Source: Lucifuga dentata
Lineage: Eukaryota; Chordata; Actinopteri; Ophidiiformes; Bythitidae
Length of the DNA: 64,000 nucleotides
NCBI GenBank assembly: GCA_014773175.1
Contig: VXCM01000821.1
Span: forward strand, 248,001-312,000
Direction: 5' to 3'
The position numbers were made by a program, and so were the translations under genes. Below, in pieces: positions 50,015 through 62,642 of this stretch (within the stretch, counting starts at the first letter, position 1; every line of letters starts with the position of its first letter). The notes below the pieces were generated by a model, which saw nothing but the letters and a program-made list of their open reading frames with translations, ran no database searches and was not told where the DNA came from.

Positions 50015-50763
50015 GTTAACATAAAGTAAACAACCCCTTTGATGAGCAAATCCAACTGTTGCTGTGACAAGGTAGTATATTTCAGACTTTCCTAGCACAT
50101 CTTCAAATTAGCATGTCAAAGGTTAGTATGTTGTTGTATGTGTTAAATATGCGCTCCATTCTCTTGTTCAGCTGTGAAGGCAGCATGTGTTCTTCACAGA
50201 ATGTGAAGCAACCAGCAGTTTTCCAGGTGTTTTTTGCTGGAGTCAAATTCAGTTTCTGCTGCCACAGTTTTCTTGGGATATGGCCCAAATGATGATTATC
50301 AAAAAGCAAGTATCCCAATTCCCTCTCTGTTCCACGTAATTTAGTTATCCTGATGAGGTAAACTCTTTCCTGTTCTGATTTTTTTTCTCCTACCCCACAT
50401 ATTTCTGACCAATGCGCAGAGCAAGTATTCTCACATGACTTTTTTGGTTCAACTGGATTTTAATACTGCGTGAAAATGAACCAAACCAAGTGGTAAACGG
50501 AACATTGGGACAATTTAGTCCCTGATTCAGATCACAGAAAACAAACTACAGGTCTGAAAAGTCCCTTAGTGGAAATGAAGTTACTTCATTAAATTAAATC
50601 TCTGCAGGGAGAGAACGAAAGAGACAGAGGGATAGAGATTGAAAGCCGAATAAACAGAGAGAAAAAGACCGATTTCCCCTCGTTCATCATTGCATTGAGA
50701 ATGAAGGGATGATTTAATACTCATCACTCAGAGGGATAGAGGCAAGAGAGTGTGGGAAGAAGC

Positions 50764-50764
<1 letters not shown>

Positions 50765-50805
<41 letters not shown>

Positions 50806-51073
50806 GAAAAGCAACAGAGCTTTACAGAGAAAACAGAAAGAAGGAGACAGGGTAAAAGAGAGACTTCTAATTATGCTGACTAGCAGACCAAAACTGACAG
50901 GCCTTTTCCACCCGTGCACACGCACGTGCACACGCACGTGCACCACACACCCACACACGGAGAGAAGCAAAGGGTCACAGAAAGATAGATACACTTGCAC
51001 ATACATACACACACAGAGGTTTTAGGGAGCCACAGACAAGGGCGCACTCACATGCACACACCCCACATAAACA

Positions 51074-51114
<41 letters not shown>

Positions 51115-51401
51115 CAGACACAGAACTGCGATTAGCACTGTGGGCTCTCAGAAAGAGCTAAGCCGACAGGCTGGAATTTGTCTGTGTGGAATTTGTATAT
51201 TTTCTCCATGCCCACGTGGTACCCCTTCCCCCCCATCCCCTGATACTTCCGCCCCACAAATTCAAAGATGACATGCAGCTTATGTGAATAACAATCTTGA
51301 AAAATAGAGAGCTGCCAGCATAATTTTGATTGTGATAACAGTTAAATGGCACTACAGCCAAAACTGTAAGATGAGCATTTAAACACAGCTGGAAACACAC
51401 A

Positions 51402-51434
<33 letters not shown>
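50765..51434. repeat. microsatellite cluster (AG)n and (CA)n
   Basis: (AG)n at 50765-50800, repeated GTGCACACGCAC words at 50917-50943, (CA)n at 51076-51111 and 51406-51434. Confidence 0.94.
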
Positions 51435-51438
<4 letters not shown>

Positions 51439-52453
51439 CTGACTCTGGTCTGTTCCATGTTACAAATATGACTAGATCCATCCAAAGGAGCCAGACTCAT
51501 AAATAGAAGTGATGCTTTTTTTGTTTTTTTTTACATTCATGTCATAACCTCCAATTTACACACTATCCTGTGACATGTTAGTCAAGTACAAGTTATTTGA
51601 AATTTGAAGCTGGTATGTTATGAATCTGCCAGATTCATCTGAAGGCTCATCATCGCTGACATTTTGTTTCTAAACTGCCAAACAAGGACACACTCAGCTC
51701 AACAACCCTGACCAAATTAACCCTGACCATATCGTGAACCAAACTGACTACCATTCGGTGCAGCTTTATTCAGTGTGTGGATAAACTGTTACTTTACATT
51801 CATTTTTTTCTCTATTCAGTGATATTATGTACTTATTTATGTACACTAAATAATTAACCCTCTGAAACATGTGTCAATATTCCTCTTTTCATTCATTTAC
51901 TAATGTAGCATCCGTATTAAATCCTCTCTTTTGATGTTCGTATGTTAACAGTTTCTCACAACGGATATTTTAGGTCATTGGTTAAAATCCCCTGTACAGC
52001 CTGGGAAATTCCTGGTCCTGAAAGCGTAATATTATTGCCTTCAATACAACTGCTAATTGGCTAAAACTGTGAGATTTGTGGTTGGGCTAGGTTGCTCCCA
52101 GGTGTGAATGGTACTAACGAGAAACAGGGTTTAGTTGGAAAGGAGCATGTGGACTCAGCAGAGACTTCCCTGGATAAAAGAAGCTTTAAGACAAAGAAGG
52201 AAATCTGCTTTTTGAATTGACTGGATTTAATGAATCCCAGCTTGCAATATTAGCTCAATCTTTTTTTTTTTTTTTTTTCNTTTTTTTTTTTTTTTTTTCC
52301 CCCAGTAATATCTCATCCGGAATGTCTTAGTTAATAGACTGTGGAAAACACTCCAGCTTAACAAGAGGTTTTATCTTTCGCTCAGACTGGCCACACCATT
52401 CTGATGTCCAGATTTTAACGATCTGTTTTATCTTAGTGCTCTTAACAAACATA

Positions 52454-52773
52454 GAGTTTGTTCCAAAAGTCCGAGACCACTGTGAAAATGCTTCTAATTT
52501 GGCATTATTTTTGAATTTAATACAAGATTTTTCATTACAAATGATAATATCATCTTAACAATTTGAGTGAAAAGNTTTTTTTTTTTTTTTTTTTGCTTTA
52601 AGGATAGCATGGACTCCACAAGTTTGTGCAAAACCTGATGACCCAAGTTATTTATCCCAGCATGATCTGACAATGTTCCAAAGAGCTTTTTGCTTTGTTT
52701 TCTGATTATTTCCAGATTTACACTCAAAACATCACAGATTTTCAATGTGGTCTCAGACTTTTGGAATCCACTG
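52454..52773 (-). mobile_element. internally deleted Tc1-like transposon
   Basis: Ends TTCCAAAAGTCCGAGACCAC (left) and, on the other strand, TTCCAAAAGTCTGAGACCAC are inverted repeats, inside TA dinucleotides at 52452-52453 and 52774-52775 as expected for Tc1/mariner insertion. On the minus strand the remnant reads HKLVESML, which resembles the C-terminus of Tc1 transposases (KLVESMP type); it is followed by a poly-A with N (52575) and the usual AT-rich 3' terminal segment. The catalytic DDE region is absent, so it is inactive. Confidence 0.8.
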
Positions 52774-52884
52774 TAAAGCTGAGCCTTGCTGTGTAATATT
52801 CTATTTAACAATCCACCAGTAATTACATTTCATAAGAAACATAACTACATTTCAGAAGGATTTCAATATAATTTGTAAGAAACA

Positions 52885-52975
52885 GGGTTGAACCTGGTGA
52901 CCAGTCCAGGTTGTTTCCAGCCCCTCGTGTCTCCAGAAAAGAATCAACATTCAAAGACAGTGAATGAATGATTAT
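52885..52975 (+). mobile_element. decayed LINE-tail fragment
   Basis: CTGGTGACCAGTCCAGGTTG, then TTTCCAGCCCCTCGTGTCTC and a GAATGAATG end, looks like a diverged copy of the same LINE tail seen intact at 40036-40163. Confidence 0.4.
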
Positions 52976-53552
52976 CATGCAGCTAGTAAAATTCAGTTAA
53001 ACCCCAAATCTGCCATACAGTCAGATAATTTGACTTCAGACATTCTGAAATAAGCTTGATGATTCAGAGTAGGGGTGAAATCAATTACTAAGCTTGTCAT
53101 TTTCCACAGGGAACCATATGATCAATATAGTCATTCTCTCATGGTGCTGACTTCTAAATGAGGAAACAGTGAAATTACCCTATTCTTAATTTCAATGGGG
53201 CCCTGTGGTGCCCCCCTCAAGGACTGCCAGGCATCCCTTGTCCCTACTTAGAGAGCCAGCCATATCCCTATATGAGACATATCTGTGTGGGTGTGCATAT
53301 ATCCTATAATATAAAATATTACTCTGATCCTTATGGGTATGGGTATGGTGATATTACACCAATCCACCACAGAGAAAAAAAATGCACTTTAAATTTTCTT
53401 CCATCTCTCCACCTCACTCTCTGCCTCCCTCTGCCTCCCTCTTTTTCCGTTTGCCTGTCTCTCTTNCCCACCCCCCACCTGATCGCAGTAATACTAAATT
53501 CACTTAAAGGGCTTTTCCGTCTAATCTCACAGACTCTCATTTATGATTAAAG

Positions 53553-53624
53553 AATGGCTTTCCCAGTGGGGCAAACTGACCAATCAACTCATGGCTTTCC
53601 CAGTGGGGCAAACTGACCAATCAA
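53553..53624. repeat. 38-bp tandem duplication
   Basis: ATGGCTTTCCCAGTGGGGCA and the following AACTGACCAATCAA are repeated exactly with a 38-bp period and no N, a genuine small tandem duplication containing a CCAAT pentamer in each copy. Confidence 0.92.
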
Positions 53625-53799
53625 ATCACAGCAGACAGACACACTATCCAATCAGTATTCAGATCACAGCAATGCTGAAGCTCCAAGGGGCAAAATAAAA
53701 TGTACGTGTGTGTATGTGTGTGTGTGTGCATGCAGTAGCGTTAAATGAGCTGTCCATGTCTCTGGAAAATGATTGCATCTGTTATTTTTTTTTCTTGAG

Positions 53800-54450
53800 G
53801 TTGTTTTGGGAGAAAGAAGGAGGGCAGAGACTGAGAGAGAGGGAGAAAGAGGGAGGGAGACAGAGGCAGAAAGTGTGACAGAGAAGTAAACAACAGGACA
53901 GAAAGAGGGACAGAATGAATGAATGGAAGAGTGGGAAAGAGAGAAGGGAAAGAGAGAATGGGGGGGAAAACAGAGATAGTAAAAGCAAAAATGAATAAAC
54001 ATGTTTGAAATCTTCCATTGGTTCTTGCTGTCAGGAACATTGTCAGCTGAGAATTTCACTGCTCCACACCGCCACTGACTGACAGTCAGGCAGTGGTCTA
54101 GACTATACCCTGGAGTGGCTTGGGCTAAATCAGGGAAATGCCTAGAGACAGACAGAGGGAACACGCTGGGCTGAAAATCAATTTATAACACTGTCAGTCA
54201 GAAGAAGGAGGGCAGTATGGGATAGAGATCAAATGAGAGGAAAAAGAGGAGGAACAGAGGCAAGGAGGAGATAACACGTCATAAAGAGGCAAAGAAAAAG
54301 ACAAATACAAGATTTGAAAAACAGTGAACAAAGGTGATTAATCACGAATAGATTACAACAGAGGGAATCATATAGTGTGCTGAGAGAGCCAGAGAGGAGA
54401 GGAAGTTGTGAATGGGAGAGTGATGGACACGGAAAGAGAGATGGAGAGAT
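53800..54450. repeat. purine-rich stretches
   Basis: GAGAGGGAGAAAGAGGGAGG-type sequence at 53810-53965 and a looser purine-rich stretch at 54200-54450. Opposite-strand frames are Ser/Leu/Phe-rich artefacts. Confidence 0.7.
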
Positions 54451-55707
54451 AGACTCTGTGCCCGTGCCACCAAAATTCTGTGCAGCCATTGCAGGTGGCA
54501 GAGCCTCTTCAGATAATGCAGCACTGTTGAGAAATAACCAGTCTACACTCAGACTTAGAAAATGCTGCCATCATAACTAAAAGCATCCAGAACCATTGCT
54601 GCTACGAAACATATGTATGAGTGCAAAAAAGTGCAGCCGCATTTTAGTCATTTGAACCGAGAGGCTGTGTCATGTTTGAAAACATTTACTAAATGCTCTA
54701 AACACATGTCATTGACTGCAAATGTATTAAAATACTGTAAATATTAATAAGCTAACAAGTCATCAAAATACATTTTGGCACACTTTTGTCAGTTTGAAAC
54801 CATTACACGACTGTTGAAGAATCGCCTGGAAGAAAACTGACATGTACTGTATTATTATTATTCAACTACTTTAAACAAAATACAGCTGGTTTGTGTTCAC
54901 TTTATTATAAAGCTCAGACTCCAGCAACTTCAAATGGAAGATACTAAAGAAGACATTTTAATTCAGCCCAATTTGTCTGTAAACACAAACAAGTACAGGG
55001 ACACATTTAGAACTTAATAAAAATGTACTAATAAGAACGGCTTTAGTGCCTCACTGCAGAACAAAAATTAGGAGCCAAAAATGGATAATCAAGACTGAAA
55101 TTACCCTCAGACTCTGCTGCTGTAAAAGTTAATATTTCATAAGAGAATGTGAGGCTGAACAGGAACAAAAGATCAGTGTAGGAGGAAGCACTTAATGTCC
55201 TTATTGTCAAATAGCAAAATTACTAGGGCTCCGCCATTTCTGTTCTGAAAAACAAATATTCTAGTTGTTCATCAGTGTTTATTCAACACAACACCCATTC
55301 AACAAAGGCAGGAAAATGAATAAAATGGGAGTCTGATTTAGCCAGTGGGGTCAGTCACCCCATTAATCTGTGGGTGTTCGGTGAAATGCTGTTTCTGAAT
55401 TGCTTGGTGGCCCATTTCAAGTTGACAAGGTCGGCTGTCCCATTAGGCTATTGTTGTCTAGAGTTGTGTTGAGTGTGGAAATTATTGGGTGGGATGGGAG
55501 CGAAATGTAAGCCTGCATGGGTTAGTGAAGTGTCGGGTTTGTGTTGCTGTTGTGTAGCAGTGAGTCTGATCGGTGTTGAGTATGGAGAAAGACGGCTCTG
55601 TGGAAGCAGGAATTTACCGTCAGGCCTTGTGGAGGAGTTGTGAGCCTAATATTTCAGCAAAATTAATGTTATGAGCCTTTGTAACTAGATGACACACAGA
55701 CCCTCAC

Positions 55708-55850
55708 TTAAAGGACAATATCAGCGATCCTGCATGTTTGAGCCTAATATACAATCTACACATTACATTACCCACAACCATTTCCCAAAATATACGACTG
55801 GAGCAGCAAATTTTTAGATTTTTTTTTCCCTCCCCTACCTTCCAGACTGT
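55708..55850 (+). mobile_element. third copy of the TTAAAGGA..CATGTTTGAGCC repeat
   Basis: TTAAAGGACAATATCAGCGA, CCTGCATGTTTGAGCCTAAT, ACATTACATTACCCACAACC, TTTCCCAAAATATACGACTG and TTTTTAGATTTTTTTTTCCC align in order with 29587-29716, extending through the CTTCCAGA end. No facing partner was found nearby, so this looks like a solo copy. Confidence 0.65.
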
Positions 55851-55943
55851 GATTGGTGTGTATGCACAAATAACACTTTCAATGTACAACGGATAAATAC
55901 ATCACATCTTTTGTCCTGGTTAAGTAAACACAGAAATTTGTAA

Positions 55944-55967
55944 CACACACACACACACACACACACA
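55944..55967. repeat. (CA)n microsatellite
   Basis: A 24-bp CA tract. Confidence 0.95.
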
Positions 55968-57960
55968 AATAACAGAAAACACATTTAAATTCTTCTTGAC
56001 TAAACTAATTGAGGGTACTCTTGTCAATAAAGCTCTTGATCTGACCCAAAACTGGGCATATGAGGTTTCTGTAGCTCATAAATGTATTCAAATTAAAATA
56101 GAAGCCATCAGTATCCAATATTGCTGGTGACTTGTAGAACCACAGATTTACTTTAAGCCATTTGAAATTCTGAAGGGCTTTTATGTCCTCCTATAATGAT
56201 GTGTAAGTGCTATAAATTATACCATGCCATCTCCACTCATTGTAACTTTCATCTTTATGCTATTTCACCTACATGCATTTCATTTTTAATGGGATTTTGC
56301 TTTCAAAGTCAAAAGGTATGGACTGACAAATTCCTTTTGCCTGCCTTCCAACTAAATGCATAATGGAAATATGTTTATATGCGTTACTCATGCTGCTTGA
56401 AGTGTTTCAGTGATAATTTGCCAGTGTTCAACTCTTCTATTTCTACCACTATTACTACAACATTAGCAAAGCTGTACATTGCTTTTGGACTTTACTGATT
56501 TCTATTTTTAAAAAAATGCATCCACTTTTAAAGTGGAACCATTTTGTTTAAACCAATTTCCACCCAGAATTTATTTCCCTGCACACCCAAGAGTTACTGT
56601 ATTTCTTGCTCAAGAAGACACTTTTCACTGTGGGAGCCACATGGACTGATAGAGACAGAGAGACTGAAAACACACCACTTTATCAGCAGAGATTAGCTTA
56701 GCTTGAAATGGCCCCATGTTTGTATGGGGCCCCTGAGATTTCTCCCGAGCCATTCTGCCACTGTCATTTCACCATTTTATAAGCTTATTTTTAACCAGAT
56801 TTTTCTATATTTTTTAACCTGCTGTTTTTTACATTGAAATTCATCAATTTTTTTATTTTTCATAAAGCCCTATGTATAGGTATATTACAGAGCGTGGGCG
56901 GTGACACACACTTTAAGTATCTTGTTCCAACACAGTAAAAATCCCACATCATGTGGGATATTATCTCATTCACACACATTAATAACTTGTAGCCACAAGC
57001 TTTTTTTCTTTTTCACATCACCATTTGGCCTCTGTAATATACTGTTTCTAGAATGGTGATCACAACAGGCATTACTAGTAGAGCTCCACTATCCTAACTA
57101 CTATTACTACTACTTTTACTACAACTGTTCTAAGTAGATCACTACAACTACTGCAACTACATATATGTAGAATAATTACCCATCTTGATTCTCCTAAAAT
57201 ACAAATTTAGATGAGACACAGTTTATGCCACCATAAACCTACTACAAACATTATTATTATTTAGATGTGATGATAACCATGCACAGCGAATTTGAAGCAG
57301 AGAGATCCAAATCATAAAATCATCATAAAAGATAATAATGTCAGCATACATAAAGCACGCAGACTTTAATGGCATCTTTGAGAACTTTAACACAAGCACA
57401 GTGGCATGCAGGAGGAAGAGAAGCAGGGAGGAGAGGAAGAGACAGAAATAAGTGTGGTTTTCTTTAATACATTTTTAAAAATCTTCTTTTTAGAAAGTAG
57501 GCCACAGCAGGCAGACATTGTTAAGTAGAAGGCAAGTTTTGGTAAATACAAGCCCGGCAGAGGGGCTATGACTGCAAGTGTGCAGCAACCTGGGCTTGTT
57601 TTTGATTTGATTTGATTGTCTTGATTCTTGATTTTAATCTCGATTTTTCTTGTTTTTCTCCAAACTAACTACAAAAAAAAAAAAAAAAAAAAAAAANAAG
57701 ATCAAGCCATAATTCAAATAAATATCTTCTTTATTAAAATAATAAAAACAAATGATACTTTTAAATAAAACTGTAGGGCTTTCTAAAAAAAAAAACTTGC
57801 AAAATAAAAAGGTTTTTACAACAATTTACAGGTTCCTTGTGAGGAACACCAGCCTGTCTGCTGCCTCTGGTTTGAGACTCTGGCATGTTACAATAATCCC
57901 ACCGTACTGAAGACCCTCTGATAAGACACCATGACACTGGAAAATGATGCAGCTAACATC

Positions 57961-58233
57961 ATTTGCTTTTTCACTGCACTTTGCAACTGCAGATCTGCAT
58001 CTTGCAGCGCTGCATTGCTGCCACTCAGCTGTGTGTTTCTGTCACAGCTGCTGAAATACATTTGAAGTGCTGTTACTTTTAGTCGCTGCAGCTCCTACAA
58101 ACTTTACAGACCATGTTGGTTTGCTTCATGCTGTGAAGCGCAAAACTAAACCACTTCCAAATGACTGATGTGATGAGGCGATGTTCCCTTTTTTAGGAAC
58201 GAGCTCATCTTCATTTGAAGTGTATGTTGGCAT
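57961..58233 (-). pseudogene. BED zinc-finger transposase remnant (frameshifted)
   Basis: From an ATG at 58233 the minus strand reads MPTYTSNEDELVPKKGNIAS, then needs a frame change to read VIWKWFSFALHSM and MVCKVCR, and another to read AATKSNSTSNVFQQL. The order W..F, C-x2-C and S-N-x-x-x-x-L is the first half of a BED zinc finger as found at the N-terminus of hAT/ZBED transposases. At least two frameshifts and a stop after QQL make it a relic. The His pair and the catalytic domain are not visible. Confidence 0.6.
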
Positions 58234-58590
58234 CTTGCTAGCACATCTGAACTGAAAGCTTTGTGAACATGGTGTCAACAAATGTGATGGGCGATTGATT
58301 TGTAACGTTGGTAACTGTGTCCGCATCTGCTGGAGACAGAGCCTAGTGGAACCTAGCAGACCCTTGTGGAAAGTATAAACAATAAAAAAGACTTGTAGGT
58401 TTAACGTGCATAAAACGGGAATGGGCTTGATTGACAGAGAGAGACCCACTGCTGCATTTTCCCTATTAAAGATAGTTACACATTAGTTTGTTTTTTTTTT
58501 AATCTTGATTTTGCAATTGAGCCATTTTGCATTTTCGTACCAAAATGTAAACTTGAATTAATTGATTAAATCGATTTATCGCCCAGCCCT
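57961..58590 (-). mobile_element. hAT-type transposon fragment with ZBED-like remnant
   Basis: The right end at about 58568-58590, read on the minus strand, begins AGGGCTGGGCGATAAATCGA, a terminal motif common to a family of fish hAT elements. Downstream on the same strand lies a broken BED zinc-finger reading. The left end is not clear: CTGGGCTTG near 57592 is only weakly similar. Poly-A with N at 57673-57697 may obscure it. Confidence 0.6.
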
Positions 58591-58920
58591 AACTAATATT
58601 GTATAATGATAATTTTACATCAAAAGAGAAAGAAAAATTAGATGAAAAATAGAGAGATGTTAATAATGTACAAAAACTACAAAACTGGAGTAATATTTCT
58701 TTTAACCCCTTCTTCTTATTTATGTATTTGTACTGGTGATAAATGCTTATCTCTTCAAATGTGTATTGACATACATCATATAAAATAAATAATAAGCCAC
58801 AATAAAAAAGAAAGACTGCAATAGGAAGAGGGAGAGTTATTACAATGTGGACTATTTACTATTGATTTCCATCTATCAGTTCATCTTCCCCAATTCATTT
58901 TATGATCCCTCTGCCATGTG

Positions 58921-58921
<1 letters not shown>

Positions 58922-58967
<46 letters not shown>

Positions 58968-59123
58968 ACAAACTGTAGATTAAGCCTTTAGTGAGTGACA
59001 GGTACTGCACAGCATAAAGAACTAATGAGACAGACAGAAACAGAGAGACAGGTGCTGTGTTGGGGGTTACTATTGATTTGTGTCTTCTGAGTGTCATCAT
59101 CTCCAATATGACTAATGAGACCC

Positions 59124-59158
<35 letters not shown>

Positions 59159-59337
59159 CACAGCCTTTTTTTCTTTCTCCATCTCTCCCACTCGTCCAGG
59201 AAAGTTGCTGTCATTTAAGTCTGTTACCATAGAAACGGGGACATAACTCCGCCCAGGTACTGAAACACTTTCCTCTATGGTTATTCCTCTACCCTGCTCT
59301 CTATCTCTCATATATTTTCTCCCACATCTATTGTTGC

Positions 59338-59386
<49 letters not shown>
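58922..59386. repeat. microsatellite cluster (CA)n, (CA)n, (CT)n
   Basis: (CA)n at 58922-58964 and 59126-59156, and (CT)n at 59340-59386; pyrimidine-rich sequence continues to about 59470. Confidence 0.95.
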
Positions 59387-59388
<2 letters not shown>

Positions 59389-59999
59389 CTTTGTGTCCCT
59401 CTCTGCCACTTTCTTCCTCATTTTCTATTTCTAGGCTCTCCCTCTCTCTTTTCTCTCTTTCTATATCAAATCATTGCTTTCGCCCACTTACGTGGGAATA
59501 GAATGCAACTGAGTTTGAGAGGAGAAACATGATTTGGGTTTTCTTCTCCTCTTTCTTGCTCTCTTCATACCTTCCTTTTCTTCATCTTCAGAAAGGGTTT
59601 ATTCCTTGGAGCAACCACACACAAACTCGTTCTCTTACACTTCCTTCCATTTCTTTTCCCATGCCTTTGTGCTCCTCCATAGCAACAGCTGGTATTACAC
59701 ATGCAGCCTCAACGGTATGAGCTCACTAAGAGGGCAATTTTAGGATTTACTCTTAGGATTGAAATTTCATTTTCACTACTCTGCAGATACAGAGAGGTGG
59801 AGCAAAGCAGAACACAATACTTTCCCATTCATAGATTTCCCAATACAATTCTTATTTTGAGAGCATCAACTATTTTGAATGTTTGGTTGACAATTGATCG
59901 TCAAATGGTAAAAAGTGAACCCTCAAATAAACTCTGTGAGGAAGAGGTAACATGCATTTTTTATTTTTTGGCTTAATGTGTGTATATATATAAATAAAT

Positions 60000-60045
60000 A
60001 AATTAAAAAGTGTAATATATATATATATATTACACTTTTTAATTT
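60000..60045. repeat. 46-bp perfect palindrome
   Basis: Arms AAATTAAAAAGTGTAAT and its exact complement flank an (AT)n centre; symmetry is perfect about 60022/60023. It could extrude as a cruciform. Confidence 0.95.
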
Positions 60046-60861
60046 TTTAAAATTTTATTCTGTATTTTCTTTCACTGCTGCTCAGTCAGTTGTCCTTCAG
60101 AAACACATTAAGTGATTGATTCATTTTCATAACTTACACAATACAACAGTGTTTTATAATTATATAAACTACACAAACATAGAGTAAGTATCAATCCTGT
60201 GAGTAGTTGGGGTCCTGTAATGAAACTCCACTAAATGATAGATTATGCATTTATGCTTGAGCTGCATGCAGTTGCAGCTCTTTAAAATTCACTGTAAAGT
60301 AGGCCAGCCAGTAAATGGATGTCATGGCAAGCAGTATAATGCGATGAAAGTGACCAGCGTTACGGTTCTTCTTTGTGCTGTGGCTTATTTTTGAAAAGGT
60401 GCTTTTGTCTTTTCACAAATCAACCCTGTCTCTGCTGAAAGAGAAAACTGGAATGGAAGCGACGTGGGATTCTGAGGTAAGCTCGTGTTGACTGCTCCTC
60501 AGTGGATTGTGTGCTGAGAAAATTGACATTGCTCGACCACACTGCTGCATTTTAATAGTCAAATAAATGGTTCTTTACTAAATAAAGCCTAGAAACAACT
60601 TCTCATTCAGGCTTTTAAGTGTACCAGCACCCAACTACACACCTACTCATTATTATGTTGACAGATGAAGGTAAAAACCATTAAAAATGGGTCAATGTTT
60701 TCTACTCCACAGTTATAACAAGCAAATATACACAACCCTGCAATTTATCACAAAATAACATACATAATATACATTCAAACACATACTGAGGCACCAATTA
60801 CAACTCAGAGAAGCAGAGGCTGAGAAGAGAAAAATCATTATCCATGTGATTCTTTCTCTCT

Positions 60862-60903
60862 CCTCTCTCTCTCTCTCACACACACATACACATATACTCT
60901 GTC

Positions 60904-60954
<51 letters not shown>

Positions 60955-60965
60955 ATACTCTGTCT

Positions 60966-61003
<38 letters not shown>
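60862..61003. repeat. mixed (CT)n/(CA)n microsatellite cluster
   Basis: Alternating CTCTCTC and CACACA blocks: (CA)n at about 60913-60949 and (CT)n at 60970-61002, with duplicated CATACACATA-CTCTGTC words between the two halves. Confidence 0.93.
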
Positions 61004-61006
<3 letters not shown>

Positions 61007-61350
61007 TTAAGCTCTTGCGAGACAAAGCATTGCTTAACAGAATGAGGTCTCAATTAAGAGCTGAATAACCATCAGTTATATAACAATCCTGTTGCTTCAA
61101 AGACAGGATCAAGACAGGATATTCTGCCAGGAAGGATTATAATGATTAATATATCAAATTAATGTGTTGCTATTTTTTTTTTCAATTTCCGCCTTTTGAG
61201 CCCTAAGTGTAAATTAGCTCCATAACTATCCATATAACTGAGAGGGTTGATAGAGGGCTGTTCAATATCTGAAAATTACTACAATAAGAAAATAGAATTG
61301 TTCAGCAAAGAGAAGACAATGTTCAGTCGCCTGAACAGGTTTTGTCACAG

Positions 61351-61427
61351 ACATTACATGAATATATTTATGATGATTAAATATATTCATGTGATGTGTG
61401 TCTGTACGGTATACGCATCATACCGTA
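61351..61427. repeat. two adjacent hairpins with 7-nt loops
   Basis: ACATTACATGAATATATTTA (61351-61370) pairs with 61378-61397 over 20 bp with a single mismatch (G-T type), loop TGATGAT. Eight bases later TACGGTAT (61405-61412) pairs with ATACCGTA (61420-61427), loop ACGCATC. Confidence 0.85.
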
Positions 61428-62579
61428 AATGTTTTAATAGCACATTGAGTCACAGCTGCAAAGCCTTTTAAAGGACAGCAGTCTGTTGTAATATGTGTGC
61501 ACTGAATCGTAATGTTCATACTTATCTTTTATGAGTTAGTTGCTTCAAACAACACAATTTGGATTCAACCAGTCACCTCTCAACAGCAAAAGTGCATCAC
61601 AAATCACTTCCATGACTTCTTTTACATAAATCTTCAGTAAACACTTCCAGTCAAAGCGAGAGCCTGAGTGTGGGGAATACAAAAAAAAAAAAAAAAACCT
61701 TTGANAAAAAAAAAAAAAAAAAAAAACCCAAAATAAAAAAAAAAACAAAGGAGCGACATGGGACCAGAACGCACCATTGCTCTAAGTGACAGTGCACCTG
61801 CTCCACAGCTTTTGCTTTCTTAATGCTGGATTTTTAAAGCCTTTCTTCATCCAGAGAAATGTAGTGTGAGCCCTTTTTATACCCGTTACCTTCAGTGAGC
61901 AGAGGGGAACAGCAATTCAAATTGCTTAAAGCTGTGTTACCGGGAGCTTGCACCAATTTTCTCCATCAAATTTGATTTAGTAGTTATGGGTAGTACTTTT
62001 CAGCATGTGAAAACAGTGTAGAGGTTTTTGGTGCTGTGAAACTCAGGGAAACTGACCTTTATGACATCACAAGCACATGACATTGCAAATTTGAAAACTG
62101 AAACCACTCGTACAAGTTTGAAGGTGGGTGAAGTGGTGGTGGTATTATGCTACAGATCCTGTAATGGTACAAGTGTATTTTCATTGCTCCAAGGAAAACG
62201 ATGGCTCTTAGGGCCCTTAATGTTCTGGGACAGAGAGCTGCACTACATCCCTTGTAATGTCAGGATTTGTTCACACAGGTCTGCAAATTCACACCCTGGG
62301 AGCTGCTCAGTGCAAGCACAGTTTTCACTACCAGCCAATGCAGCTCCACTATAGAACACGTTTGTTTTTTTAGTGCATTCTGGCAAATATTTTGTATTAC
62401 TATTTAATGCTGCTACTTTATTGTTTGCTGTATACACTTTTCCTCAGACAAACCTTATGTACTTGTGATTCAGTTGGTAAATTATGACATTTCAAAGATG
62501 TCTTTTAACACTTGCAGAGCATTGGCTTGAGCCTATATTACTCAGCTGTGCATTGCACACATGGGTGAGAAGAACAACA

Positions 62580-62641
<62 letters not shown>
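62580..62641. repeat. (AAT)n trinucleotide microsatellite
   Basis: About 20 AAT units with one AAC interruption; a short (TTTA)n follows at 62711-62729. Confidence 0.96.

Positions 62642-62642
<1 letters not shown>

Noticed and set aside
53664..54164. 166-codon minus-strand frame with many SLSLS runs
   Set aside because: Complement of GA-rich tract; low complexity only.
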